This document shows positions 22,650-31,022 of a stretch of 36,137 bases of DNA, one piece after another. The stretch is from CAYRLW01 sp964425215 (lineage in GTDB: Bacteria; Spirochaetota; Spirochaetia; Treponematales; Breznakiellaceae): NCBI GenBank assembly GCA_964425215.1, contig CAYRLW010000041.1:1-36137 (forward strand), written 5' to 3'. A program made the translations under genes and the position numbers. Position 1 is the first letter of the stretch; each line of letters opens with the position of its first letter. The notes beneath the pieces are model-generated. The model searched no databases, was not told the DNA's origin, and saw only the letters and a list, made by a program, of their open reading frames with translations.

Positions 22650-24113
22650 TTACAAGTAGGGCGTCAACAGCCGGGCAAAACCGTCCCGCAGGCGCCGGGC
22701 CCGGGGCAGGGAGCGGAGGTATTCCGCCGTGAGGGGCCGGCCTTGTTCGATCCGTTCTTCGATGAGCTTTTCCAAGCGCTGGGCTAGGATCGGGTCGTAA
22801 CATTCCAGGTTGTATTCAAAGTTTAAGCGGAGGCTCCGGGGGTCCCAATTGGTGGAACCAATAAGGGACCACAGGCTGTCTACCACGAATAGCTTACTAT
22901 GATCAAAGGGGGGCGGGGACAGGGTTATCCGACAGCCCCGGTCGATAAGGTCGGCGATTTGGGCTTCCATGGCCCAGTCCATAAAAAAAATATTACTTTT
23001 TTCGGGGAGGATGATATCAACCTGAACACCCCGGAGGGCGGTGGTTTGCAAGGCCGCCGTTATAGCGCTGTCGGGGAGAAAATAGGGGGTAACGATTTTA
23101 ACACTATACTGGGCCGCCGCGAGAGCGCCTAGTATAACCAGGCGCATATTGTCCATATCCGTGTCCGGTCCGTCGGGAATACCCCGGGCAAACACTCCTT
23201 CCTCGTTTTCACTAACCGGAATACGGGGAAACCAGTCGGGTCCATCGAGCCGTTCTCCGGTGGTAAAGGCCCAGTCTATGGCAAAGGCCCTCTGCAGGTC
23301 CTCTACGATGGGGCCTTGTACCTTAAAATGGATATCCCGGATCGGATGGGCGTTGGGGATGGCCAATAGGTTTCCCTCCCGGATATTCATGCCCCCGGTA
23401 AATCCCAACGTCCCATCGACCACCATAAGCTTCCGATGATTCCGAAGATTGGCGTATCGAAACAGGGTCGTGGGTCTATTGGGAAGGAATTTAGCCGCCG
23501 AAACTCCCTTTTTTCGCAGGGCGTTTACCGTATCGACTTTACTGTACCGGGCCCCGACCCCATCCACCAAAACCCGAACGGCCACACCCCGGCTTTTGGC
23601 CTCCGTGAAGGCAGAAATAAATTCGGTCCCGGCCCTATCGTTATCAAAAATATAACTCGAAAAACTTACGGACTTTTGGGCGCCCCGGAGGGCCTCCAAC
23701 ATGACGGGATATGCCTGGTCCCCATGGATCAACGGTTCAATCCGGTTCCCCGAGGTCAGGGGTCGATGGGTAACCGTCTCCGCCAATCGGTTCATCCCGG
23801 AAAATCCCGAATGGGGAACCGCTCTCGAGTTCGTGGAGGGGTACAGCTGGTCGTGGGCCCGCACGTGACTCTCCAGACCCAAGGAAGCTCCGGTTCTGCT
23901 AATCCTGTTGATACCGAGAAGGAAATAGAGGATAGCTCCCGCCAGGGGAACCAGCCAGACCAGGCCTATCCATCCAATGGCGGCCCGGACATTCCGTTTT
24001 CGCAGGGCCACATGACAGGAAACGAGGCCCGCCACGCCAATATGTAAAAGGGTAATAGGTAACGGACTAATCAAGATACCCCTACAGTACCACAGATTCG
24101 TTTCCCCATCCAA
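22650..24113 (-). CDS. cls: Cardiolipin synthase (phospholipase D family)
   Basis: A 487-residue membrane enzyme that joins phosphatidylglycerol molecules into cardiolipin. Two N-terminal membrane segments (about 12-36 and 45-68, LVWLVPLAGAILYFLLGI) precede two PLD catalytic motifs: HRKLMVVDGTLGFTGG (H226, K228, D233) and HSKLFVVDSLWSLIGSTN (H405, K407, D412). It has the usual family length. The reading frame can be opened only by a TTG at 24113. An ATG four bases upstream, with a better-spaced AAGGAAG, is out of frame and stops after eleven codons. So the start is a TTG or the sequence carries a small frameshift at the 5' end. The gene is divergent from the diguanylate cyclase gene, with only 29 bases between the starts. 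Confidence 0.92.
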   Translation of the reverse strand: MDGETNLWYCRGILISPLPITLLHIGVAGLVSCHVALRKRNVRAAIGWIGLVWLVPLAGAILYFLLGINRISRTGASLGLESHVRAHDQLYPSTNSRAVPHSGFSGMNRLAETVTHRPLTSGNRIEPLIHGDQAYPVMLEALRGAQKSVSFSSYIFDNDRAGTEFISAFTEAKSRGVAVRVLVDGVGARYSKVDTVNALRKKGVSAAKFLPNRPTTLFRYANLRNHRKLMVVDGTLGFTGGMNIREGNLLAIPNAHPIRDIHFKVQGPIVEDLQRAFAIDWAFTTGERLDGPDWFPRIPVSENEEGVFARGIPDGPDTDMDNMRLVILGALAAAQYSVKIVTPYFLPDSAITAALQTTALRGVQVDIILPEKSNIFFMDWAMEAQIADLIDRGCRITLSPPPFDHSKLFVVDSLWSLIGSTNWDPRSLRLNFEYNLECYDPILAQRLEKLIEERIEQGRPLTAEYLRSLPRARRLRDGFARLLTPYL

Positions 24114-24142
24114 CCATGGAAAACTTCCTTCATTAGACTTTT

Positions 24143-25837
24143 ATGTGGCCTTCTATTATAACTATATTGATGGGTCGAAAATTTATTATTTCAGTCCTGG
24201 TGATGGGTATGCTCATCGCCCTCATACTGGTCGGAGTTCCCGCCCTTTACCGGGTACCCAAGGAGGCCCTTCGCTTTAATACCACGTACCAGGTGGTAAA
24301 CCCGCAGGGTACCTTGGATTCCGTAAAACCCGGATGGTATAAAAATGGGGTGCTGAATAATAGGTATGTCAGCGGTGTTTACACTCTTACCTTAACCATG
24401 GACCTGGATCTATCCAAAGAGAACACAGAACGGGATTATTATTTGGTTTTCCCGTATATCGATGGTACGGCCCTGCGGGTGTTTTGGAATAATCAATACG
24501 TGGGAAATCAGGGGGATATGGAGAGGGGGAACTCCAATATTTGGTATTCCGCTAAATTGTTCACCCTTCCAGGAGACTTTTTGCGGAGCCACAATCTCCT
24601 CCGGCTAGAACTTCAGGGGGTCTACGAAGCGGGGATACCCTTTGAACCCTACGTGATTCCCCAAGACGGCCACGACTTTCGGATCCTAATCCTGCGATTA
24701 ATCAGCGACTGGTCCATTCTATTTCTGGCGGGCTCTATCTTTATTATGGGCTGTACCCTGATCCTTATCGGCTCTTCGGCCCTTCCTAAAATAGACTCCC
24801 GTATTCTTTTAGGCACCGCGTCAATTCTTACGTCCCTTTTTTTGGCGGATTTTATGACCCTAACGGATCTCCCCGTAGCGCTGGTGGATTTTAAGCGGTG
24901 GGTAGTTATCCTTCGACACGGAGCGTCTTTGTTTTTTCTGTTGGGATTTTTATCCCTCTTGGAAAAGAAGCACGACTGGTTTTCCCGAACCTTCTTTGTC
25001 CTTCAAATCGTATCGATTTTAGCACTTCTATTCCCTCAAAATATGATTGATTTAAAAAACCTGTATACGTTCACGTATATGGTGATAGCCCCCCTTCCCC
25101 TGTATTTGCTGTATCAGATGATTCGGATGGAATATTTCCGGAACGCCCATTTGCTTATACTGGGGGGCGTGGTGGTGGGGAGCACCATAGCGATCCGCGA
25201 CGCTTTTATTCCCCTTATATACCCCAATTCGGTCTACCTATCCCATTTCGGTTTTATGGTCATTATTCTCGCGTCCACCGGGTTTGTGGTCCTGGACGTG
25301 ATCTACCACTTTCACCTTTTACTGTTGGAACGTATGCGTTCGGAGCGGTACCGGGAAGAAAGTATCCGGGACTCCCTTACGGGGGCTTTTAATCGAACCA
25401 TGCTGGATCTTGTTCGAAGCGACCTTCCTTCGGAATTTTCCATGATTATGCTGGACCTGAACGATTTTAAATCTATCAACGACACCTACGGTCATCTTAC
25501 CGGAGATACGGTACTCAAGGAGGTGGTGCGTATAATGGGTACCGTATTTCGGCGAAACGACATTATCATCCGGACCGGGGGGGATGAATTTTTGGTGGTA
25601 CTACCAAACTGTCCAAAACAAAAGGCCCTGTCCCTGATCGAACAATTACAGATGACCATCGATCAGGCTCCCGCAAAGACCCCTGATCTCCGGGACCTGC
25701 GGTATTCCGTGAGTGCCGGACTTTCCTCCTACGCCGGGGATACGGCTGTTTCGGCCTCCACCTTTTCGGAACTTCTAGCCTTGGCCGATCAAGCCATGTA
25801 CCGGCAAAAACAGAGCCTAAAGGTCCACAATCGTTAG
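24143..25837 (+). CDS. Membrane diguanylate cyclase with extracytoplasmic sensor and multi-helix membrane domain
   Basis: A 564-residue protein. After one N-terminal membrane helix (about 12-34) comes an extracytoplasmic beta-rich domain of about 150 residues (YTLTLTMDLDL, YYLVFPYIDGTALRVFWNNQYVG, LLRLELQGVYEAG), then seven or so membrane helices (about 195-400), then a cytoplasmic GGDEF domain from about 410 (DSLTGAFNRTMLDL). This order resembles 7TMR-DISM receptors. The active site is intact (GGDEF at 479-483), and the inhibitory RxxD site is present five residues upstream (RRND). It should make cyclic di-GMP from GTP in response to an external ligand. No clear ribosome binding site is seen before the ATG at 24143 or the next in-frame ATG at 24170. 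It is unclear whether it is functionally linked to the neighbouring cardiolipin synthase. Confidence 0.88.
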   Translation: MWPSIITILMGRKFIISVLVMGMLIALILVGVPALYRVPKEALRFNTTYQVVNPQGTLDSVKPGWYKNGVLNNRYVSGVYTLTLTMDLDLSKENTERDYYLVFPYIDGTALRVFWNNQYVGNQGDMERGNSNIWYSAKLFTLPGDFLRSHNLLRLELQGVYEAGIPFEPYVIPQDGHDFRILILRLISDWSILFLAGSIFIMGCTLILIGSSALPKIDSRILLGTASILTSLFLADFMTLTDLPVALVDFKRWVVILRHGASLFFLLGFLSLLEKKHDWFSRTFFVLQIVSILALLFPQNMIDLKNLYTFTYMVIAPLPLYLLYQMIRMEYFRNAHLLILGGVVVGSTIAIRDAFIPLIYPNSVYLSHFGFMVIILASTGFVVLDVIYHFHLLLLERMRSERYREESIRDSLTGAFNRTMLDLVRSDLPSEFSMIMLDLNDFKSINDTYGHLTGDTVLKEVVRIMGTVFRRNDIIIRTGGDEFLVVLPNCPKQKALSLIEQLQMTIDQAPAKTPDLRDLRYSVSAGLSSYAGDTAVSASTFSELLALADQAMYRQKQSLKVHNR

Positions 25838-25863
25838 TCAGAACAGAAGGGCTATGGTTCCGC

Positions 25864-27060
25864 TTAAGCTCTTTTACCCCTCGTTACCCGAACCAAAGCA
25901 AGGCTTACCAAAACCACCACCACGGAAAAGAAAGCGTAGGTGGTAAACCCTAATCGAATCCCCCAGGTTCCCGAAATGTAGGACATTAAAAAGGGGAAAA
26001 CAAAGGCCCCCAGTCCTCCGCCCATGGCGGAAAAGGCGACCGCTTCGCTTTGGGAGCGGGGAAACGCGGAGCCGACGATAGTAACCACGATCGGATACAC
26101 GATAGAACAACCAAGACCCGCTAAAAACGAAAAGGCCGATGCTATTGGAATCACCGACGTGCCGGAACCGACGAACCCAAAAATGGAAAGGGAGATCACC
26201 GAGGCGGACATGAGAACCGCCATGATCATCAATACCCGTTCCCGCTTTTCCCCGTGGTATACGATGGGAACCCCAAAACGTCCGATCAACAAGCCAAGCC
26301 AGAAAAGGGAAACCATAAAAGAACCCGTGGAGGGTTTCGCTTTAAACACGGTAACAAAGTACTCGGCGATCCAGTTGGAAACTCCCAATTCTACCCCGAC
26401 GTAAAAAAGAAGGGCTAAAAATCCAAGCCAGTAGGCGGGATGGGCGTAGAGATCCCTTCGGCTTCCTTGGGTCCCATGACCTTCGTCCTTACCCAACGCG
26501 GAAAAGGGCATAAAGAAGAGGACCACAAAAACGCCCACAAACAACAGGGCGATAAACCGGTATATCAGGGTCCACGAAAGGTTCGCCCCCATCAAAAGAC
26601 CGATCACAAAGGGCCCCGCAAAGGCCCCGACGGCGAAGGCTCCGTGCATCAGGTTCATCGCCCGGCCGTTTGCGGTCCGGTCCATCCGGAGGGTAGACCA
26701 GTTAACCGTCAGTTCAATACAGCCCTGGCCAATACCGATACCCAGATAGAGGAGCAGATTCGCCAGGGGTGATGGGGTCGCGGCAAAAAGGAATAACCCC
26801 GCGATCTCCAAAATCAAACCCAGCATGATGGTCAAGCGCGGACCGATAATGGAAACGAGAAACCCCGCGGCGTAGGTGGACAGGAAGTACCCAATCGCTC
26901 CCGCAGCAATGACCGCGCCGGCGGTGGTATAGCTCCAGTTAAAATCCGACAGGATTTTAGGCAGTGTCGCCCCGATAATGGTCATGGAGGTGCCAAAAAG
27001 AATAAAAATGATAAAGAGGGCGCCGTACAGGGCGCGAAATTGTTTTTCTACTAAAGCCAT
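25864..27060 (-). CDS. MFS transporter
   Basis: A 398-residue major facilitator protein with twelve predicted membrane helices. The first, ALYGALFIIFILFGTSMTIIGATLPKIL, and the motif GPRLTIMLGLILEIAGLFLF (loop 2-3) fit the superfamily, as does the central loop around residues 195-210 (ALGKDEGHGTQGSRRD). Features such as GQGCIELTVNWSTLRM and NLMHGAFAVGAFAGPFVIG resemble the FucP/GGP-type sugar porter branch, so a sugar or sugar-derived substrate is possible but unproven. A GGAG lies about 15 bases before the ATG, which is far, so the start is less certain. It follows the response regulator gene by 84 bases on the same strand and could be read from the same transcript. Confidence 0.85.
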   Translation of the reverse strand: MALVEKQFRALYGALFIIFILFGTSMTIIGATLPKILSDFNWSYTTAGAVIAAGAIGYFLSTYAAGFLVSIIGPRLTIMLGLILEIAGLFLFAATPSPLANLLLYLGIGIGQGCIELTVNWSTLRMDRTANGRAMNLMHGAFAVGAFAGPFVIGLLMGANLSWTLIYRFIALLFVGVFVVLFFMPFSALGKDEGHGTQGSRRDLYAHPAYWLGFLALLFYVGVELGVSNWIAEYFVTVFKAKPSTGSFMVSLFWLGLLIGRFGVPIVYHGEKRERVLMIMAVLMSASVISLSIFGFVGSGTSVIPIASAFSFLAGLGCSIVYPIVVTIVGSAFPRSQSEAVAFSAMGGGLGAFVFPFLMSYISGTWGIRLGFTTYAFFSVVVVLVSLALVRVTRGKRA

Positions 27061-27144
27061 AATAGTGTCGATGTTCTCCTATTCCGAGACCTTGGTCAAT
27101 GAGGGGTCATCAATTTTGTTGTACCCATTTTGTTTAAAACCCTA

Positions 27145-27951
27145 TCATTCGTGATACCGAATTTCGTTGGCCAATTGAATAATTTCAAACCTGTCTTTTA
27201 CACCCAACTTGGAGTAGATAATACTGACATGGTTTCGGACCGTTTGTTCGGCAATATTGAGTTCCCGGGCTATCCCTTCGTTGTCCCGTCCTGTGGCAAT
27301 AAGGGCAAATATTTCCCGCTCCCGCTTCGTAAGGGTTTCAAACCACTCAAATTTTTTCGCCACCTCGATCGTTTTTTTAGGTTTTGAATCGTCATAAAGC
27401 TGATGAACCAGCTTCGCCGCGATTTGGGGAGAGATCTGCATAACCCCGCCCCGAAGCGCCCGAATTGCGGCTATCAATTCCGTCGGCGAAATATCTTTTA
27501 AGAGGTACCCCGAAGCCCCCTGTTTTAGGGCTTCCCGGACGTACTCGTCCTCATCGTAGGTGGAGAGCATGATAATTTTTGTGTCCGGTAGGTAGGCCCG
27601 AAGCCGTTTGGTCGCTTCGACCCCGTTCATAACCGGCATGTGCACGTCCATCAGAACCACATCCGGAGCGCCAAGCGAAACGGAAGCACCGGACAGTGCC
27701 GTAGTGTCGGGTTGCGTCGCAGAGCCGGGTTGCGCCACAGTGTCGGGTTGCGCAACGGTACCAGGTTGTACGGAAGGACCGCTCCCCCGGGCCAAGTCCA
27801 GAGCGATTTCCACCGCCTTGGATCCGTTTTCCGCCACCGCAACCACTTGGATATCCGACGCATAGTTTTCCAAAAACGTTTTAAGACTTTGGGCAAAGAG
27901 GCCCTGATCGTCCACCAACATGACCCGAATAACGGCATCCTCAGTTCCCAT
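27145..27951 (-). CDS. NarL/LuxR-family response regulator with a hexapeptide-repeat insertion
   Basis: A 268-residue two-domain regulator. The receiver domain begins VIRVMLVDDQGLFAQSLKTF (acidic pocket D14-D15), has the phosphoacceptor D102 in VLMDVHMPVMNG, the switch Ser/Thr in IIMLSTYDEDEY and the Lys in GYLLKDI. The C-terminal helix-turn-helix (about 204-262: LTKREREIFALIATGRDNEGIARELNIAEQTVRNHVS) is of the LuxR type. The phosphoacceptor normally lies near residue 54; here it is displaced by about 40 residues, most of them a low-complexity repeat (residues 63-92) between the second helix and third strand. The first bases overlap the histidine kinase gene by 11, so both are translated together. 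Likely targets include the operon's own promoter region, with the palindrome at 31004-31017. Confidence 0.92.
   Translation of the reverse strand: MGTEDAVIRVMLVDDQGLFAQSLKTFLENYASDIQVVAVAENGSKAVEIALDLARGSGPSVQPGTVAQPDTVAQPGSATQPDTTALSGASVSLGAPDVVLMDVHMPVMNGVEATKRLRAYLPDTKIIMLSTYDEDEYVREALKQGASGYLLKDISPTELIAAIRALRGGVMQISPQIAAKLVHQLYDDSKPKKTIEVAKKFEWFETLTKREREIFALIATGRDNEGIARELNIAEQTVRNHVSIIYSKLGVKDRFEIIQLANEIRYHE
27676..27765 (-). repeat. Five-unit 18-bp tandem repeat coding a hexapeptide
   Basis: Within the response regulator gene about five imperfect 18-base units encode PGTVAQ, PDTVAQ, PGSATQ, PDTTAL and SGASVS. The recurrent DNA core is GGGTTGCG on the plus strand. The unit structure suggests expansion by slippage. 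Confidence 0.75.
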
Positions 27952-29212
27952 CCGTTCCCTCCATCGGAGCCACCGGTTCCGGTACGGTCCCCGGTACCAG
28001 CGAAGCGGGCAAGGGGATCGCTACCACTAAACGGAAGCCCCCTTCGGGGGCGTTTGTGGCCCGGATGGTTCCCCCCAGGTGGCCCACCCGTTCTTCCATA
28101 CCCGAAAGCCCAATTCCCTTCGCTATTTCCTTGGCCCCCACCCCGTCGTCCTGAACGCACAGTTCCAGCGTGTTTTGAACTATCCAAAATTGCACGGTAA
28201 CCGTTTTAGCCCTGCCGTGGCGCATCGCGTTGGTTAGGGCCTCCTGAACGACCCGATAAATGGCCATATCGATTTCATCGTTAAAATGGGGGGGTAAATT
28301 TCCCGTTTCGATGGTCACGGTAATCCCCGTGACCCGCTCGAAAACCGTTTTAATTTTATAAATCGCCGCGATTCCCCTATCCCGGTGGGAATCCGAAGCC
28401 CGTAACTCCCGCAGAGCCCGTCGGGTTTCCTGGAGCCCTTCTTTGGCTTGGGCTCGGGCAGCCAGGTGCAGTTCCATCAAAGCTTCGGGGTTCCTTCCGC
28501 CCATGCTGATCGCCGCGTCCATCAAGGCGATCAGGTTGGTGAAAATATACCCGGAAATATCGTGGATCTCCCGGCTAATCCGGTTTCGTTCTTTGGTAAT
28601 CGCTTCCTCGTCCGCCATTCGGGCGTAGCGTTGCAGATCCTGGTTGAACTCGGAGAGCCGGTCGATGGTCACGTCCAAATGGGACACCGTGTTTTCCGCC
28701 TCCGAAAGCCGTTGGGAAAGAAGCTGAACCAGGGACACCACCACCGCAGTGGCCGAAAAAATCGCGATTAAAGCCACTTCGGCGGAAAGGTCGATATGGG
28801 GAGGGGTCTTTACCAGCAACGTTTCACCCAAAAGGGAGGAAGTCCGTTGAAACACCATAAGAATAACGATGGCGATTCCATCGGAAATAAGGTTGCCGGG
28901 CCACCGGAGGGCCATGGATGCGGCCATCAAAAACGCCGCCCCTAGGCAGAGCTTCATGGTCATGTACCCTTCTATGGAGTATCCAAAGACCACCAGGGAA
29001 ACCAGGGCCCCAATCCAGGAAAACCACACCGGGACCATCCCCTTAGATACCATGAGACCCACCAGAGAAAGGCCGATAAACATATACGAAATGAGCAGGG
29101 TTACAAAAAGTTCCACCCCCTCTATGGTAAACTGGAACAGCAACAAATAGAGGGTGATGAGGTACAGGAGGGTTGCCGTACTTTTGACGATAACCCCCGC
29201 TCTTCGACTCAT
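27941..29212 (-). CDS. NarL-type sensor histidine kinase (HisKA_3)
   Basis: The product is 423 residues from the ATG at 29212, which shares its A with the stop of the sufB-like gene (TAATG). A longer open frame of 64 more codons upstream only shadows that gene. Residues 8-165 hold about six membrane helices with short loops, so the signal is sensed in or near the membrane. A coiled coil (about 166-205) leads to the HisKA_3 motif KERNRISREIHDISGY with phosphorylatable H217. The ATP-binding domain has VVQEALTNAMRH (E324, N328), VQDDGVGA (355-360) and GIGLSGMEERV (366-376). It should phosphorylate the response regulator encoded in an 11-base overlap downstream. No Cys-rich or PAS sensor is visible. 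The C-terminal tail (PASLVPGTVPEPVAPMEG) is low-complexity, like the insert in its partner. Confidence 0.92.
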   Translation of the reverse strand: MSRRAGVIVKSTATLLYLITLYLLLFQFTIEGVELFVTLLISYMFIGLSLVGLMVSKGMVPVWFSWIGALVSLVVFGYSIEGYMTMKLCLGAAFLMAASMALRWPGNLISDGIAIVILMVFQRTSSLLGETLLVKTPPHIDLSAEVALIAIFSATAVVVSLVQLLSQRLSEAENTVSHLDVTIDRLSEFNQDLQRYARMADEEAITKERNRISREIHDISGYIFTNLIALMDAAISMGGRNPEALMELHLAARAQAKEGLQETRRALRELRASDSHRDRGIAAIYKIKTVFERVTGITVTIETGNLPPHFNDEIDMAIYRVVQEALTNAMRHGRAKTVTVQFWIVQNTLELCVQDDGVGAKEIAKGIGLSGMEERVGHLGGTIRATNAPEGGFRLVVAIPLPASLVPGTVPEPVAPMEGTDGN

Positions 29213-30180
29213 TACGATAATAACCCTTTGATAATCAGGTCCGTGGCCTGATCTTCCGACAAGCCCCGGCTGAGCAGGGTTTCCAACTGTTTGGAGTCCA
29301 CCGAACCAATGGCCGCTTCGTGGGTCACGTGGGCCCGATGGTCCTTTACCTGAACGATGGGAATCGCCCTGGCCTGGGCCTCCCCTTGGACTATTTCCTT
29401 GCAATCCACGTGTCCCCGGGCCAGGGGCGCGGAGGCGATAACCTCGTTTTCCACGATAGCCTGGGCCTTTTCTTTGAGCGCGATATGGCTGGTCAAAACC
29501 CCCACCGATTCTTCACCCTCCAAAGATACGGCCTCCCGAATATGGATCCGGTCCTCCAATCGACCGTAGATCCGGGCCTTCATATCCACCACGGCCCCCT
29601 TGGCGCAGGTAGCTTTATAATCCAAATCGATGGCCCCTGCGGCACCCTCTATAAGCTCAAACTCCGTATTGTACCGGCCGTTTTCTTCCACCCGCACTAC
29701 GGTCTTGGGAACGATGGTCACCCCGCCCTTAGGACCGTGGACGTGCCGTTCCAGGTACGAAAGATACGCGTTCTTTTCGATGATTACCTGGGCGTCCATA
29801 ATATGCTGAACGTTTACCGCGTTGGGAAAGGTACAGTGGGCCATAAATTGCGCCCTGGCGCCTTCCTCGATCACCGTCCGGGTAATAATGCGCTGAACCC
29901 CATTATCGGGAATTATTCCAAAACAAAAGTGCACCGGGTTTTGAATGGTTATTCCTTTTTTAACCCGGATATCCACCTCTACCCCATCGGGGATGCTACG
30001 GGAAACCACTTCCAGTCCATCCACCAGCTTAACCCCCAATACCTCGTTGCCGTGGATTTCGATATGCGCCACCCCCGGACCGTAGTGATGCTGTTTGATC
30101 GAGTTTAAAAGTTCTTCTATAAGCTCATCCCGTTCCGCGTTTTGGATCGGGGCCTTTGTATCGATTGTCGTTTCCGCCAT
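29212..30180 (-). CDS. sufB: SufB/SufD-family Fe-S scaffold of a minimal SufBC-type system
   Basis: A 322-residue protein with the right-handed beta-helix core of SufB/SufD, shorter than the 420-495 residues of E. coli SufD/SufB because the N-terminal extension is reduced. Family features include GVQRIITRTVIEEGARAQFMAHCTFP near 100, GRYNTEFELIEGAAGAIDLDYKATC near 170, and the C-terminal HVDCKEIVQGEAQARAIPIVQVKDHRAHVTHEAAIGSV (about 255-292). The latter contains the conserved Cys and the His/Glu residues that bind the nascent cluster in SufBCD. It sits 4 bases after sufC with no sufD, sufS or sufU gene, matching the two-gene layout described for archaea and anaerobes. Only one scaffold subunit is encoded, so a SufB2C2 complex is expected. 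The stop overlaps the histidine kinase start. Confidence 0.88.
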   Translation of the reverse strand: MAETTIDTKAPIQNAERDELIEELLNSIKQHHYGPGVAHIEIHGNEVLGVKLVDGLEVVSRSIPDGVEVDIRVKKGITIQNPVHFCFGIIPDNGVQRIITRTVIEEGARAQFMAHCTFPNAVNVQHIMDAQVIIEKNAYLSYLERHVHGPKGGVTIVPKTVVRVEENGRYNTEFELIEGAAGAIDLDYKATCAKGAVVDMKARIYGRLEDRIHIREAVSLEGEESVGVLTSHIALKEKAQAIVENEVIASAPLARGHVDCKEIVQGEAQARAIPIVQVKDHRAHVTHEAAIGSVDSKQLETLLSRGLSEDQATDLIIKGLLS

Positions 30181-30184
30181 TTTT

Positions 30185-30925
30185 TTACACCCCTAGTTGA
30201 GAATCGATGATCGGGTTTCCGATGTGGGTACAAGGCGCGCACCGGCCGTTAAAATAATCGTACATGTTTTCCATGGTCCCCTTATCGACTATTTGGCCCG
30301 CGCAGAGGAGAAACGCGTGGTCTGCCTGTTTTAACACCTCGGGGCTGTGGGTAATCAGAATTACCGTGGCTCCGTCCTTTTTCAATTCCTTAATTACCGC
30401 GAAAATATTCTGAACCGAATCGATATCCACGCCGCTGTCCGGTTCGTCCATCATCACCAGGCGGGGTTTCATGGCGAACACGGAGGCCAATTCGATCCGT
30501 TTCCGCTCGCCCCCCGAAAGGGTCTTGTCCACCGCCCGGTCCCGGTATCGGGCAGGGTCCAGGCCCACCACGTTTAAAGCCTCGTCCACCAGGGCGGACT
30601 TCTTTTCCCTCGCCCCCGCCAGGATAAAATCTTTTACCCCCAGCCCCTCGTAGCGGGCGGGCTCCTGAAACACCAGGGTTAGCCCCAAACGGGCCCGTTC
30701 GTCCACCGACAGCCCCTTAATCGATTGACCTTCAAAAAAAATATCCCCCTCGATATCCCGGTACCCCGAAAGCCCCATAATAGTCTGGGCCAGGGTGGAC
30801 TTTCCCGCCCCGTTTGGTCCGATGATAGCATGAACGTAGCCCTGCCATATATCGAGAGAAATATCCGCCAAAAGAGCCTTTGGGCCCTTCATCAACGTAA
30901 GACCGCGAATTTCCAGCGTATTCAT
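30185..30925 (-). CDS. sufC: SufC-like Fe-S assembly ATPase with a Cys-x-x-Cys tail
   Basis: A 246-residue ABC-type ATPase of the cytoplasm. Walker A is GPNGAGKST (36-44), the Q-loop is VFQEPARYEGL (85-95), the signature is LSGGERKRIELASVF (136-150), Walker B is RLVMMDEPDSGVD (155-167) and the switch His is H193 in LITHSPEVL. The SufC-specific DEPDSGVD is present rather than DEPTSALD. ATP binding and hydrolysis by SufC drive shape changes in the SufB scaffold that let clusters form. The C-terminus has a tail, YFNGRCAPCTHIGNPI, with C229 and C232, which is not part of E. coli SufC as I know it and could touch metal or Fe-S. AAGGAA precedes the start, and a dedicated promoter lies upstream. Confidence 0.92.
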   Translation of the reverse strand: MNTLEIRGLTLMKGPKALLADISLDIWQGYVHAIIGPNGAGKSTLAQTIMGLSGYRDIEGDIFFEGQSIKGLSVDERARLGLTLVFQEPARYEGLGVKDFILAGAREKKSALVDEALNVVGLDPARYRDRAVDKTLSGGERKRIELASVFAMKPRLVMMDEPDSGVDIDSVQNIFAVIKELKKDGATVILITHSPEVLKQADHAFLLCAGQIVDKGTMENMYDYFNGRCAPCTHIGNPIIDSQLGV

Positions 30926-30960
30926 GTGAGTTCCTTTAGAATATATCCGACTATGATAGT

Positions 30961-30989
30961 AATGTATCCTTTATTGCAAAAAGGGTCAA
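30961..30989 (-). promoter_or_regulatory. Promoter of the sufC-sufB-kinase-regulator operon
   Basis: On the minus strand TTGACC (30984-30989, 5 of 6), a 17-base spacer, then TACATT (30961-30966, 4 of 6). The start is expected near 30954, about 30 bases before the sufC ATG. Confidence 0.65.
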
Positions 30990-31003
30990 CAAATAAACCC
31001 TCC

Positions 31004-31017
31004 TTAGACGCGTCTAA
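31004..31017. promoter_or_regulatory. Perfect 14-bp palindrome upstream of the suf promoter
   Basis: TTAGACGCGTCTAA is fully self-complementary, with no loop, and is centred about 56 bases before the predicted transcription start. This is a usual place for an activator of the NarL/LuxR kind, and a regulator of that family is encoded in the same operon. A terminator is unlikely because there is no loop or T run. Confidence 0.6.
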
Positions 31018-31022
31018 ACACC

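Noticed and set aside
27676..27765. CRISPR array from the 18-bp repeats
   Set aside because: The units are contiguous, in frame and without spacers; they encode a hexapeptide repeat.
29213..29404. 64-residue N-terminal extension of the histidine kinase
   Set aside because: The sequence is the antisense-frame shadow of the sufB 3' end, Gly/Pro/Arg-rich; the ATG at 29212 in a TAATG overlap starts the membrane domain cleanly.
29320..30108. 262-codon plus-strand frame opposite sufB
   Set aside because: Antisense shadow; the sufB frame has clear family motifs and operon context.
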